From Symsagittifera roscoffensis (Eukaryota; Xenacoelomorpha; Acoela; Convolutidae), in assembly GCF_963678635.1 (NCBI RefSeq), contig NC_087064.1, forward strand, positions 23,300,509 to 23,364,508: a stretch of 64,000 nt of DNA. Direction: 5' to 3'. A program made the position numbers and the translations under genes. Below are positions 1 to 12,430 of this stretch, piece by piece (position 1 is the first letter of the stretch; each line of letters starts with the position of its first letter). Below the pieces are notes generated by a model. That model was not told where the DNA came from and made no database searches. It saw only the letters and a list, made by a program, of their open reading frames with translations.

Positions 1-240
1 TTACGAAGAGGAAACAAAGCTGACAGTCTTTGAGCAGACAGAAGTGGAGCTGAAAAATAATGAATTTAATTTAGAAAAATTTATCTACATTGAACTACAC
101 AAATGAAAATTGCTTAACGAGCAAAAACCGTGATAAGGCAACTAAGCCGACAAAACTTGAGCAGACAAACGAAAATTCGACAAGTCAATTTTGACCGAAA
201 AAAAATCAATTGCATACATACTGAAATGAACCAAGGTCTG

Positions 241-304
241 ACCGGGAGTCAAACCCCTGAGCTTCAGGTGCAAAGGCAACGGCTTGACCTCTAGGCCGAG
301 TGGG
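241..304 (-). repeat. tRNA-derived SINE fragment
   Basis: Read on the minus strand, this piece has an A-box-like CGGCCTAGAGG and, about 40 nt later, a B-box-like GGTTTGACTCC. The spacing is that of a tRNA. No complete cloverleaf can be folded, so this is a tRNA-derived repeat and not a tRNA gene. The flanks (about 60-240) carry the short AT-rich repeat words (aactaagccgacaaaac, gagcagacaaacg) that recur near 12.28 kb. Confidence 0.5.
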
Positions 305-451
305 AAAGAACTATAAAATTTGCCAGAAAAGTTTTTACGGGAAAAACTTTCGTTCCCGATTATGAGACACTTGCTTTCTGGATTAACTCCTCCTACTCCC
401 AGTGGCGTACCCAGTAGTTTTTTTTATTGTGGTCGGTTTTGTTGACAAATT

Positions 452-877
452 ATGTCGACCAATTTTAGGTTCGTGATTACGTTTTTCGAGTTCTCTTTAA
501 TTCTCGGAATGACAATATTGACATTTTTTGCCCCCGCTATAAATTATGTTTTCGGGCTGGACTCTCTTAAAATAAGCGCATGTTGGCACCGAACACACAT
601 TTACAAAAATTTTAGGGTTGATTTCACAGAAATGGCTGTCGTTCTAAATTCTAGCCATCCCATCCCGCAAACACTTCAGCTCAATACAGCGTGTAATGAA
701 ATTTCATTTAGAATATTGAATTCAACAAACACTACTCATTACACTTTTTGCGAATATGAAAGCACAAACTCGACACATTTAATAAAATCATCAATAATTA
801 TTAAGATCAACAATTTTCAAAAATCAGGTAATTCACAAGAAACCAGCGACTTCAGATTAAAAGTTGCAACATCATAA
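452..877 (+). CDS. Hypothetical small membrane-anchored or secreted protein
   Basis: A 141-residue reading frame that I do not recognise. The N-terminus (about residues 5-35) is strongly hydrophobic (FRFVITFFEFSLILGMTILTFF) and could act as a signal peptide or signal anchor. The remainder is polar and has several N-glycosylation sequons (NSS, NST, NTT, NST) and three or four cysteines, as expected of a lumenal or extracellular domain. The frame is open and not obviously repetitive. No splice sites could be assigned, so it may be a single-exon gene, one exon of a larger gene, or a chance frame. It is convergent with the methyltransferase gene: its stop lies about 80 bp from the other gene's stop, a spacing that fits two tail-to-tail genes. 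Function unknown. Confidence 0.35.
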   Translation: MSTNFRFVITFFEFSLILGMTILTFFAPAINYVFGLDSLKISACWHRTHIYKNFRVDFTEMAVVLNSSHPIPQTLQLNTACNEISFRILNSTNTTHYTFCEYESTNSTHLIKSSIIIKINNFQKSGNSQETSDFRLKVATS

Positions 878-954
878 AACAAAACATGGCAGTCACAAAA
901 TAGAATATAGAATTGTTTTCAGTTTTAGTTAAGGCTTTAAAATTCAGTTAATTA

Positions 955-3900
955 TTAAGATGTACTCTCGTTGTTCTCCTGCTTTATAGACAAAGGTCTT
1001 TGTACTGTCTGATTTTCAGTTGGTAGTTTCAGCTCACTCAGAGTGGAAAAATCATTTTCAGTGGACGCTTTTTTGCGCGGTGAACTTCTTCGCCCATTGA
1101 CTGGCGATGACTCGGGCTCATCTTTAATTTGAAAGTTTCTAGTCGCTAGTTTCACTTTTTTGAAAGGACTGCTTGCAACTTCGCTTCCTGAATTCACTGT
1201 GTTCTCTTTGTTCATGCCACTTGCAGGCCATGGCGCAATCTCGTCATCACGTGACTTCACAGGCGATTTGGATTTAAAACAACTGTTGCACTTGAAATCG
1301 ACTCCGTCAACTTGCACAATATTTTGATCCGTGTGCAGTTTGCAGAATGAATTGTCACAGCTTTGACAGAAAGAGGCCGAGCCCTTTCCGCATACGTCGC
1401 AGAAGTGTTTTGGACAATCCCACTTTCCCGGGTTCTTTGCTAGCCCCAAACACTTTATGTGGTAGCATTTTGCGCAGTCAGCGCGCGAACAAAAAGCAAG
1501 AGCTCCTTCTTCCTGTGAGCCTCCACACCTGAAGCAAGTTCTATCCCCCGGTCTGATAGTCCGTTTTCGTTTTCTCTTCCGATCTGATGTTTTACTGGAC
1601 GTTTCGGATCCATTGCTGAGTATCGTCTTTGCTTTTGGCTTCTCGCCAATGAATCCTGAACATGTTTCGGCACCGCATAGACATGGCTTCTTCGTACCGT
1701 CCACAATTCCTTAAAAAAACAATAATTACCGGTTGATGTGCACCTAGAGAAGAAGACCGCAGCTTTTAATTGACCACAATTTGAACGCCACGGTTTTCCG
1801 ATTTTTTCTAATTTAAGCCGTTTTTGTACCTGGTGGGGTGAAGTGAAGTTTACGTTTCTTGGATAATTAATTAGCTATGACTTAAATTGAATGAAGAAAA
1901 CATAGCCAACAGACACTTTGAAAAGAGTCAATGATCGCAACGAAACAAAAAAAATTTCATGATTCAAGAACAATTCATGATTGACATTTTTTCTGATAAA
2001 AATATCTCAATTCGAGAAAACTGGATCAACATCCAGTTTTTTATTCCGCTGAAAAAACTGAAAATCAACCCAATTTGAAAAAAAAACTAGATCAATATAT
2101 AAAATTTTTATTCCGCTTGTAAATCTGAAAAAAAAAATTCGCTATAGAAAGTCGAAGTTGATTATGTTTTTTGCGGCCTTTACACTTTTGCCATTCAATA
2201 GTTGAGTTTGTCTTCCTTTTAACAAATGAAATGGGCTAAACTTGAAAAAAAATCACAAACCAAACCGCAAAAAAAATCAAATTTAAGCGTGAACCACCTT
2301 TAGGACTTATTTCCAGAAAAAATTATCCCGATCTACATAAGAATCTTCACAATGTTCATCGACTCTTAATAGGAAAAAAATGTCTTCCTGCTGAATCACA
2401 AGCCACAAAAACTTTGCATCAAAATATTTACAGTTAATTAACATAGCCAACAGACAAATGAAAAATCAATGAACGCAAAAAAAAAACAAAAAATGCCAAA
2501 AATCAAATTTGAAAGCGAAATCCAATTTGAAAAAAAAATTCCAGTGATGTTTGTCGCTCCATTTCCAACTTTGCCATTAGATGGTGCAATTTATTTTATT
2601 TTCCATTGCTACAAATTTCAGAATCAGAACTCAGTTGACAACTGAAAGTGAACAAAATTTATGCTCCTCAATCCCTTCGAGGATCAATAAGTGTCGGGTG
2701 AAAAAACTGAGGTAGAATTGAGTTTGCACTGACCTAGGCTGCTGAGATTGTAGTTGAACGTCAGCTCAGAGTCCGGTGGGATCTCACGAATAGCGAACAG
2801 GCCCACTCTTATGTCTCCGTTCACAGTCCACAGCTGACCGTAGCAGTTGGGGTCACAGCTGTGATTCATGAACCTAGAGTGGCAGCCTTTCGGCTTGGCA
2901 TCTATCACTCGTTTGGAGTCCAACACACAGAAATAGAAATCCAACTCGGATCTGTCGTTCTGATACTTCAGTCTTCGCTCATACTCCTCGTAAGTGATCA
3001 GATCTCCGCAGTACTCGTTTACAAACTGACCAGTTTGAATGGTCGTTTTGTTTTTCAGTCCCCAGCCTCTGTCGCCACACTTGAAGTAGTAAGTCTCTGC
3101 GTACTCTGCTCTAGCAAACCTCTGGTTCCGACATCTATCCCCCGCTTTGCATAGCTTCGGGTGGCATTCTATCATAGTATACCTATTTTCACAGTTGCTC
3201 GACGGTCCGCATGGATCCAAATCATCCTCCTTACACGTGCAGGTGGCGTAGTTATCCAGATCCGCTTTGTACACTTTCACATTACCTTGAGGGATATTTC
3301 TAGTGACATATTTATACGGTGCCGGGATTTTCCCCGAGGTGCCGTTAACGCGCTCTATCAGTTCGCGTTCTCTTTGCGCCGTCAGATCTCGAAACGCGTC
3401 TGTTGCCTCCTTGAGACCTTTTTGAAAGACCATACTCAAGTGATTATTCGTCCCTTTGGAAGCCGTATCGTTTTCCTCAAAAAGAAACACACGTCCTAAA
3501 GATGTCCACATGAAGTCCCGACTACCAAAAAACTGGACTGCAAAGTCTCCCTCTTCGTGATTCTTTTTGTAGATATTTTCCGGCAACTCTTCCGGATGGA
3601 CGATTTTGGCCGGCCACCACCTGTAGTTGCCACACTTCACCCACACTATGTCCCCGAAGCGGGGTAGGATTCCGGCCATACAACTCTCGCAGTAGAATGG
3701 CTGCTCACTGTGGTCTGGCTTGGTCTTGAGTTTCACGCAATGCGGGTGGAAAGCAGCGGGACACATTTCACATACGACTAAATCTCCCCCGGTGCCACAG
3801 AGAAAACACCAGTGCACGTTCAAGTGCATCTTGTGCAACTTCTTCGCAAATTTTTGTTTCTGTTTCTGATTGCCGGTGGCTGTGGCGAAATGAGCGGGAC

Positions 3901-5683
3901 AAATGAGGAAGTGATTGCTAAGAAGGGAACTACCCGCCGGAACACATCTGAGCAGCTCCTCATTCTTCCCAGAGTGATACGCTAATGGACACTTCAGACA
4001 CTTAATGGTCTTTCCCACGAAGCAAACTTTATTGGCAGCTGTGTCGTGAGGAAAACAGGAGGCGCATAGATGTTGCGGACACTTGTCTCGCTTTTTATTA
4101 GGTGAGCCGAAGTTTTCATTCAATGCCGGATATTTATCCAGGCAAGCCAAATGATACATTTTTCGGCAGTTTGACACCGTACATTGAAACAGTTCTGAGT
4201 CTTGAAGACCAAGTATTGAATCGTGGCAGGAAAAACAGAGTTTTAATCCACTTTTACATTTAGCACATTTGAAACCCTCTTTTGGTTCTATCTGTTCAGT
4301 TTCTTCACTTGGTAAGCAACTCGGATGATAACAATCTAAGCACTCCGCACATGAAATCATTTGTTTCCCTTCTCCCTCGCATTTCAGACAGATTTTATCT
4401 TTCGTGTTTGGGTCTAAGTACAAAAGTTTCAAAGGGTCAACAATTTCGACCGGTTTTAGTTCGCGCTCAGGAACTGCTACAGCTCTTGAGGTCCTCGGAC
4501 CTTTCTCCGTTTGATCATTCATTGATTTTTCTTTCAATTGCTGTTTTTCAATCTGTCGTTGTATTTTGTCCAAACTTCTTTTGATGGGCGATTTGCCGTC
4601 GTCACCCAAGAACGCAACTGCTTCTTTCAAGGTCAACAAAGAGAGGGTTTCGCTTTTCCTAGAAACTAACTTTGATTCCTTTTCCTTCGATTTAGGGCTC
4701 ATTTTCATTTTAAGAACCAAGCGTTCCGCCAGTTTTCCTTGATGCTTCATTATTAACTGTTTTAATTTCCATTTACTGCTTTTCAAGGCCTCAACTATCT
4801 CGACGTCTAACATTAAGTTGAAGTTCCCAGTCGTTCCTTCGAATGACTTCAATGAGGATGAAATAGACGAGGATTCACTGCAATTCCTTGCTCTTCTGCT
4901 TTCTACCTTCTCGCTAATTTCACTACTACTAGATAGCGATTTGGTTTTCCTCTGTTCGCCTAATTCTTCAATTTTCAGTCTAAAAATACAGTCAGCATTC
5001 AGCTTCAACGCTTCAATCGATTCCAAATCTTCATTTGATATTTCAATCTTTTCGCAAACTAGAGCTAACTTGTTAGTGCAAGATGAATCTTTGTCTCTGA
5101 AACGTTTGTTCACATTTTTGAAAGCTTTTTCGTTCAAAACGTACGTCTGTGAATCGTATATGCAGACTTTAAGCGACAGATTTTTCTGATTTTCTTTGTT
5201 TTGTTCCCGTTCCTCTTCAGCATCGACCAATTTTTTGTTCAGCATTGCTACTTTGTCTGCTGCTTTGAGAAATCGATTCGCCTCCTCAACCGCCAGATCC
5301 CATTTCTCCTTGTGCCTCGGACAAACTCGACCAGCACTGGACTTTTTCTCCAAAGATTTCAGGTGGTCGTCGAACTGTTGTTTTGAAATAAAGCGTACTA
5401 AACGAGCTGGAGTTATCCATTGGTGTTCCAAAAGGGGTCCCAGATACTGGACGTGGTACTTGTTGCCTTTGCTTTGGTACCACAGACGTTCCTCGTCGCC
5501 CCCCAAGTCGTCTTCACTGACAACTGCCGGCCACCAGGGGTGACCCTTTACATACGCCCACACCACATCACCCGGTTCGAAACAGCTTCCTAGTTCGGAG
5601 TGTAGTTGGGAAGGGGTTTGAGTGATAAACGCAGATGGCAGCGGATGTTCAGGTGCACATTCTGGTTTCACTTCTGCACTCAT
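955..5683 (-). CDS. NSD-family histone-lysine methyltransferase (PWWP-PHD-PWWP-AWS-SET-PHD), two exons
   Basis: Coding exons are 5683..2734 and 1709..955, with intron 1710..2733 (donor CTAG|GTCAGT, acceptor TTTTTTTAAG|GA). The splice is in phase and joins the SET domain to its post-SET cysteines, giving about 1,234 residues. Domain order: PWWP1 (about residues 38-120, GHPWWP); a low-complexity charged linker; three or four PHD fingers (about 428-665); PWWP2 (about 676-760, NYRWWPAKIV); AWS (about 805-860); SET (about 861-980) with RGWGL, NEYCGD, RFMNHSCDPNC and ELTFNY; post-SET (PCLCGAETCSGF); then a PHD5/C5HCH tandem. This order is diagnostic of NSD1/2/3 and Drosophila Mes-4, nuclear enzymes that methylate histone H3 lysine 36. 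The SAM-binding NHSC motif and the SET catalytic tyrosine region are intact, so the enzyme should be active. No HMG box is seen. Which vertebrate paralogue it is closest to cannot be told. Confidence 0.93.
1710..2733 (-). other. Intron of the NSD gene, filled with dispersed repeats
   Basis: The intron is 1,024 bp with GT-AG ends and phase 1. About 1899-2640 holds two degenerate copies of an AT-rich dispersed repeat that also occurs at 5.72, 9.40 and 10.34 kb. Each copy starts near acatagccaacagac and contains tttttattccgct and a tail like tcttcacaatgttcatcgac. No coding potential is seen. Confidence 0.8.
1899..2640. repeat. Two copies of an AT-rich dispersed repeat in the NSD intron
   Basis: Copy one runs about 1899-2430 and copy two about 2441-2640. 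Shared words with the copies at 5719-6060, 9398-9830 and 10340-10640 are acatagcc(a/g)acaga, tttttattccgct, ttccactttcgaaactagaa, tttttcgcggcattt and tacataagagtcttcac. No reading frame is conserved between copies, so it looks like a non-autonomous element. Confidence 0.6.
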
Positions 5684-5697
5684 CGAAAACCTGAAAA
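5684..5697 (-). promoter_or_regulatory. Splice acceptor 7 nt before the NSD start codon
   Basis: On the minus strand the sequence is TTTTCAG followed by a 7-nt leader and the ATG at 5683. This is either the acceptor of a 5'UTR intron or a trans-splice acceptor for a spliced leader. It supports 5683 as the start, because no in-frame coding exon is needed upstream. Confidence 0.55.
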
Positions 5698-5718
5698 TAG
5701 TCTAAATGTGCAAATAGT

Positions 5719-6060
5719 TAACATAGCCGACAGAAAAGAGCAAGTAAAATGTACAAATGTAAGTAAAAGTTGCAAGTAAAAGTAAAAATGTAAGCAACTA
5801 AAAAAACCTGGCTTGTTTTTTTGAATAAACTATCTTTACTTTCGATTTTCAAACAAAAAATATATAGCTTTTAAGTTTCAAGAGCAATTTAAAATCAGCT
5901 CTTTTTTGATGAAAATGGCCCAGTTTGAAAAAATTGTATTATTAGAAAAAAATTTTATTCAGCTGGGCAATCGAAAAACTAAATTCCACTTTCGAAACTA
6001 GAAATCGATCAAGTTTTTTCGCGGCATTTCAGCTTTCATAATCAGAGAGCTAGCCTGGTT
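5719..6060. repeat. AT-rich dispersed repeat, copy 3
   Basis: It begins acatagccgacag and carries ttttattcagctggg, ttccactttcgaaactagaa and ttttttcgcggcattt, matching the copies in the NSD intron and at 9.4 kb. Just beyond it, at 6181-6256, there are three or four short direct repeats of (c/g)gactagcataaa. Confidence 0.6.
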
Positions 6061-9000
6061 CTTCACGACAGGCATGCGGTGTCTTGCATTATCTCTAACC
6101 GGTTGCATTACAATTAGTCGATGAAAACTTCGCAGTCAACTATTTCGGCTGAAAAAAGAATGCATGTTTATCAGGCGGTGTATCGACTAGCATAAAGCTC
6201 GACTAGCATAAAAGTTTTAATAATAAAAATCGTATCGATTAGCATAAAAATCGAAATATTGTCAAAGTTCAAATTTTGTCCAAATTGAAACCATTGGTTC
6301 TTGCTAACTATCCCCGTTAAACAAGATAGAAATACATTCCGCTGAAAACTAATCGCCAGGGGGGGGGGGTTGAACGAATTTCCAACCCTTAATGAATTAA
6401 TTTAACGGTTATAAGCATATGCGAAACGAATCCCCCTTTTGCAACGCTCTCCAACCCCGCCCCTCTCTAAATCCTCCCCTATTGCAATTTATCGTAGGAC
6501 TATTTATGGGATATGGAAATTCATTTGCTTGTTTATTTTAATTTCTCATTTTTCTATTTGATCGAAAGGCAAGTTTCAGTTTGAAAGGATTCTTTTTGTC
6601 GTTTTGTATTTATGAGAATTAAAGCCATCAGAGTTATGTTAGTTGATACACTTTCATGTTTTCAAACTTTTATGCTAATCGAGCGGACACCGTTTATCCC
6701 TAAACACAGTCCATAACAAATAATTTGTTGATAACAATACACTAGTTTACAGTTAAAGCAATTGAAGTTCTGCGAAAAAGTATTTCGACAAAAGGGACTA
6801 ATTCAACTTTTGTTGACGTTGCTGATAGTTTTCGATCTTTTTAGACTATTCTAACAGAGAGGCAAAGCAGAGATTCTCACCACTTGCGATAGAATACAAC
6901 CTTGGCATGAGAAACTAGCAGACAGGAGTTGAGACGAATCTGCTACGTCAACAAATTTGAAAACGTCGAGAAAAGCTAGATCTTCTTGAAACTTTATATC
7001 TTTGTATTTAATAAAATTCACTTTTTGGAAAAACACAAATAAAAAAAATTGGAAGTTACATTTGCATAGAAACAAAGCGGTATTAAAAACGAAACTTTTT
7101 GAGAAGACGCCTTTTGCGCCAAAAATATATTTTGATGAAAAAATTTGAAAAGTTCCAGACAAAATTAAAACATTCCTCAAAAGACTCGTACGCATAGAAA
7201 ACTTGTCGCTCATTCAACGACGCAATATATGTCACAAAGCCGATTAAGTTTGAACCAAAAAAAAACTTTTCAGCCGAGTATACAAAAAAATCTTTATGAC
7301 ACCAAACTGAAGTTGATAAAATTAAAACTAACATTAAAACAAATATTAATTACAACGGGTATTTGAAATGCAACCATGTCAAACTATGTCTGTTGGTTGA
7401 CGAAAGTGCAGACTTGAGAAAATGATTCAGTGATTTTGTTGGAAAAGTTGGTTACAAGAATAAGTCTATGCTCCGAATTGATAACGCTTGCTAATCGCGA
7501 GCACAACCATCGCATTCGCAACAATTAAGTGCACATAATTGAACAATTACCCCAAACCTTTGTCCTTTCAAGCAGGTGTGTTACCTCTACGCCAGATTGA
7601 TATAGAAATTATTATGAGGCAAGATGAAACATCTGCGAAATCTTGTGAACAAATTTGTTCACGAGAAAAAATCTAGTACCCGGTTGCAACACCCTTGTTA
7701 TTGCAAGGTTAACGTTTGTATATCGCAAGGTTAAAAATGAGACCGGATATAAACCATGTGAACATGATTTGCATAGTTTTCTTAGTTTTCAAAGACCTCT
7801 ATGCTACCTTCTTTTCTGTTTGTTTGATCTGTTCTGACTACTAGAGCCGCAAATTACATAGTTGAAATCCAACATCCGCACGAAATTTAATTTATAGTTT
7901 TGTATCCAGCAAAACTTTCAACCTCTTTAAGATACCAAGATAACTTCGTATTTGAACTTAGTTACACTGAGTTCAAAAAATAAATTCAGAGCGGCCATCA
8001 TACTGTACTAAGAGCACAAAGATTCGAAACAGACAAACACTGCTGCAGAAAAATGCTACCAGCGAATCCAATTAACAATCCCGTATGTTATTCAGATATC
8101 TTGATACAACCGACTTGATTTGAGCAACTTGGCATTTGACAAAATTTCATCACAATCGGCAACTGTTCCATTCTACTTGACGCACTAAAATTCTCCTATG
8201 CAAGTCCACTTCGACTAAACTCATTTGAATTAGGTCATATTAGCTACTAGGAAGTAATAATTCGAGGCGTTATTGGTTTTATGGCTCCACTCGGTCCATT
8301 CTAATCCAACCAAATCTATTGTGTACATATTCGAACTGCTCTACCTCCAGTTAGTGGGTACTCGATAAACAGTAAAGACTGCCAGTCTCCTCCTTCACAT
8401 CATCCAGTGCCACTGACCTTCACACCAGCGTATTGTCCGTACGGGGGCTCTATTCTCTTGCGCAAAAATTCTCAACCAATCAACACACTTTAAACTGTCC
8501 AAACTTACTGAATTTATCGCCTATTTCGAATTTTTGAACACTGAGCTCTGATTGGTTGAAAAAAATTTCACGCGTCAGTCCTTCGCGCATGAAGAATTCT
8601 CCCGTCCTCTATACCAAGTACATTTAAAGAGCTGAGTGACTATCACCATAGCCACATCTATTGACTGAATTGCCCGCTTCCACTTGAGAAGCATGCATTC
8701 CAACAGATACCTCCCTAAATGAACAGAATACTACGGACGCAGAGTCAAAGCTACACTTCGCAACTAGAACGAGCTTCAAAACAAACAAAAAAGGAATCTA
8801 AAAAACCAGCAAACTACAAAAAAATTTCAAAAAAGTTAATCCTTGAAAATAGGAAACATACAATTTACTATTGCGGCATTCGAACCATGTGGTGGCGTCC
8901 CTGACGATGGCGAGACCATAAGATGGAACGTAAACTTGAGCCAATCAGAAATCTCTCAGAAATCGCTGAAAACTCAGTAAGCAAATAAATGCAGGCCATT

Positions 9001-9397
9001 AAATTTGATACATGCCGATTACAAAACGAGGTTGCATATACATGAATTTTAAAACATTGACGTATTGAAATATATAATTTTTCGCAGACTGCGATTTAAG
9101 AAAATTTGAAAAACAGAACTGTTTTTAGTGTATCTGCCAGGAATCTGCCGGTCATAACTCATTTTCTGGTAATTTTGACTTCAGTACAAAACCCATTCAG
9201 AAAATAGGAACCTCTGTTTGATTTAAAATATTTCATCATTCTGTGCCTCCATCACGAGAACGGCCCCCGAACCAGGTAACTGCATATAACTAGCCGCACG
9301 AAAACGCTTTAATGCAATAAAGCTAAGCGCTCTGTACCACTCAGTAAGAGGGCGAAGGTCCAACGTGCCGAAGTAAAAGTTTGTCTGAAAGCAAAGA
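6061..9397. other. Intergenic AT-rich DNA without a supported gene
   Basis: Only short frames (60-120 codons) with AT-driven composition occur here. None has recognisable motifs, and overlapping frames are equally open on both strands. A poly-G run lies at about 6359-6370. A piece near 7650-7720 resembles a piece near 11138-11210 (caaatttgttcacgag, ttgcaagg), so repeat remnants are present. I see no RNA gene. Confidence 0.6.
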
Positions 9398-9830
9398 ACA
9401 TAGCCAATCGAAGATAGAAAAAGAGGTATGCACGTAAGTAAACATAATAAAACACTGACTTTGTTAAAAAAAAAATCTCAACTTTCAAAGAAAACAATAG
9501 ATGGCCTTCGAGCTCTTTGAGTTTCTAGAACAATTTGTGAGTGGCCCTTTTTTGATAACATGAACGCAACTAGAGTTTTTATTCCGCTGGGAAATCTTAA
9601 AAATAAATTCCACTTTCAAAACTAGAAATCGTTCACGCTTTTTCGCGCCATTTCCACGTTCGAATTTAAAGAGTACTAATTACGTCACTGTCAGCAGATG
9701 AATTTCAATTGAACTCAAAAAGTGCATTATACCTAAGTGCATCAATATTTTGAGACTTTTTCCTGAAAAAAAAAATCAGCAAAACCTACATAAGAGTCTT
9801 CACTACATTCATTAATCTCAAAAACTGTGA
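9398..9830. repeat. AT-rich dispersed repeat, copy 4
   Basis: It starts acatagccaatcg and contains tttttattccgctggg, ttccactttcaaaactagaa, gctttttcgcgccatttcc and tacataagagtcttcac, in the same order as the other copies. It is the longest of the copies recognised here. Confidence 0.6.
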
Positions 9831-10339
9831 AGTTAGATAATTCAAAATTACACACAAGTTAAAATTTGAATTATTTGAACTTCCTTTTACATAAGACTAT
9901 ACTTATTTTAATAATTGTTTCAAAAACACAAGAAACTAATTGTGAGGCCTTTCTAACGATATACCAGGTTTTTCCATCTGTCTTTGAGAACAACCAAGCT
10001 TTGACAAGTTTTGAAAGTTTTTTGGAACAACCGAGAAAAAATTGTTTTTGTAGAAAAAAGAAAATGAGACGATAATAACAAAAGCGAAAATTAAAATATA
10101 TTTTTTTAAAGAAAAATGGAAAGTTCAATTTCAGAAAAACAACCAAGAAACACAACGCGCAGCAATAAACAAGCTTTTATTGATTATCGAGCGTCCAGTG
10201 AGCGGAAAACAAAAAATTCCACAGGGAATTGTCATAACAATATTGAGCGTTTAATTGAAAAAAAAAAATGCTTCTTTACACCCCCCAACCGACCTGAATT
10301 ATTTTAAAAAATTATCATCAATTTTTGCTGCTCGTTTTT
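9831..10339. other. Intergenic DNA, nothing recognised
   Basis: Low-complexity AT-rich DNA between two dispersed-repeat copies. The short frames on both strands (62-94 codons) overlap one another and show no domain or repeat of known type. Confidence 0.5.
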
Positions 10340-10640
10340 TTCTTGGTAATTGAATTTCCAAGAAAAAAATAGATGCTCTTAAAGCTCTCTGAATTTCTGT
10401 AACAATTTATGGTGATTTTTTAATCATAAAATTAACATAATTTGAAAAAACTGGATCATTAGGCAACATTTTGTTTCGCCAAGAAATCTGATGAAAAATT
10501 CGATTTTCGAAAGAATGAACAAATTATCGAACAAAATTTACAGCTTTTCCAGGAAAACAAACCAAGCAAAAAAATCATCGCGACCTATATAAGAGCCTGA
10601 ACTGCGTTCCTCGACTCTTTATAATCTCAAAGAACAATTT
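10340..10640. repeat. AT-rich dispersed repeat, copy 5
   Basis: It shares the middle and 3' words of the family (a ttcgccaagaaatctg variant, gcgacctatataagagcctg, gttcctcgactctttat). The opening acatagcc word is missing here, but a stray taagccaacagaaaac lies at about 10890. Confidence 0.5.
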
Positions 10641-10984
10641 GAGCTTTAGTTTTTACGCCCTATTCTTTCTCAAACACACAAGAGCAGAACAATCTATTTT
10701 TGCACTTTAAAAAACGCAAAATGAGTTAAGTAAGTCAATATGAAATGAACCGAACTTATTTAAGCTATCATAACGAAAAAATTAACAAAATCAGTTGTTT
10801 AAGTTACTAACTGTAGAACGACTTTCATTTCAAATTGTTCAAATAAGACGAATCTCGATACTTTGAAATATAATCTATGCTTAAGAAAGTAAGCCAACAG
10901 AAAACAACCAGACAAATAATAGTAAGACTAGTCAAGATTAACTTTCCCAAAAAAAAATTATTTTTCCACACATCGAGGAAAAAC
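10641..10984. other. Intergenic DNA, nothing recognised
   Basis: AT-rich DNA with only the stray repeat word near 10890. No gene, RNA or repeat boundary could be supported. Confidence 0.5.
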
Positions 10985-11055
10985 GAGAACCATTCGGGAT
11001 TCGATCTCCAGACTTAAGTCATGTGTTTTACCTCTAGACCAATTGACAAGGGGCC
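10985..11055 (-). repeat. tRNA-derived SINE fragment
   Basis: The minus strand reads TGGTCTAGAGG, a perfect A box, followed by GATCGAATCCC, a near-consensus B box. The acceptor-stem halves do not pair, so this is not a functional tRNA. Confidence 0.55.
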
Positions 11056-11283
11056 TGAAAATAATGAGGTTTCTTATTAAATTAAGGTATACATACACAA
11101 GGAAAGGTACAAAATCGAACCACATACCTCTAGCCTGTAACAAAATTTGTTTACGAGGGGACATCTAGTTCCTGATTACAAGCCACTTGCTCTCGCAAGT
11201 GAAAAAAAAACGTGATTCGAAATCTTCACACTAATTTTCAACATACTAACTTACATCAAAATTGAATGACACACAGATAACTC

Positions 11284-11318
11284 ACTGTATATGTATGTAT
11301 GTATGCGTGTATGCATGC

Positions 11319-11350
<32 letters not shown>
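11284..11350. repeat. (GTAT)n microsatellite
   Basis: About 65 bp of imperfect then perfect tetranucleotide repeat (tatgtatgtatg) with GCGT and GCAT interruptions in the first half. Slippage makes it a likely polymorphic locus. Confidence 0.95.
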
Positions 11351-12359
11351 TATGCGGAGCTTCAAACCACTTGCCAATCAATTTTGATAGAACCTTAGTC
11401 ATTTCCAGGTAGGGCTTTCATGAACAATGATGCCTTTTGCCCGCTACATTCAGGTCTCGAAAAAGTGCTCTCCATCGTCTTCCGTTCCGGGCTGTTTCTT
11501 TGCACACATCAAACCATTTCGACACGTTACTGTCATAAAATTCAACATATAAATCCGTTTAATTTACAAATTAAAACAAATAATCCGAAAATCCATTCTA
11601 GATCCAAAAAAATTGTTTACACAATTATTTGCAAAGATAAATAACTAAACTATCGAGTAATTTAAAAAATACAAAACTAAAATTTAGCACCAATGAAAGC
11701 AGAAGCAAGCATCCAAAAAAAAAACGGTTTTTAACAATCATTTGCAAAGATAAACTATCGATAACTTAATAAGATACCAAACTAAGTTTTAGCACCAATA
11801 AAAGCAGAAGCAAGCGAACATATGTGATCTGGTTATTTTGATCCCTGACTAATGTGAGAAATTATTTCGATCCGCTAGCTATTATTCTGAACAGTTCCAA
11901 AGTGTAGAACATGGTTGGTACCTGGGCTGCAGTGCGAATCATGCACGCGCCCAGCCCATTCCATAAAGACCTCCACAATCCCATCTCCGATTGGCGAAAG
12001 AAGGTCACCACCTGCACGGCGTAGTGATGAACATTGAGATACTATAAACTTAGTTCATAAACCATGAAGCTATTTTTCCTTAAAACGACGCAAATCAAAC
12101 CACCAACTCCTATAAATTAAAAGCCAAAGCATATTTGAGGTCAAAAAACCTTTGAGCCAAAACTCAAACTAAAAGGAAATTAAAAGAAACAAAGATTTAG
12201 TAAATTTATAATTTACAGAATAAATGAAAAAAATTTCAATAATCATGAAAATTGCAAACAGCACAAGCATAACCCGTGATGTTGCAACTAAGCCACTGAA
12301 AAACTAAGCAGACAAACAGTCCGACAACAATTTTGTAACGAACCTTTTCCGGTTTGAAA
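11351..12359. other. Intergenic DNA with a short internal duplication
   Basis: The segments about 11600-11715 and 11720-11815 are related. Both carry aacaattatttgcaaagata or a variant, then aagataccaaacta or a variant, then ttagcaccaataaaagcagaag, so a unit of roughly 120 bp has been duplicated. The 12245-12335 stretch repeats words seen at 60-180. No gene is supported. Confidence 0.5.
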
Positions 12360-12430
12360 AAAAAAAACAGAACCTGTCCAGATTCGAATCGACAACCTTT
12401 GCTGTTTCAGGCGTAGTTGTTTCATCTACT
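12360..12430 (-). repeat. tRNA-derived SINE fragment
   Basis: On the minus strand a B-box-like GATTCGAATCT follows a weaker A-box region. Words upstream (aactaagcagacaaacag) link it to the fragment at the left end of the window. Confidence 0.4.

Noticed and set aside
2861-5543. Plus-strand frames of 60-123 codons across the methyltransferase exon
   Set aside because: Shadows of a strongly supported minus-strand gene.
6851-7334. Minus-strand frames of 83-120 codons
   Set aside because: AT-driven, Phe/Lys-rich, overlapping each other in two frames, no domain and no conserved start.
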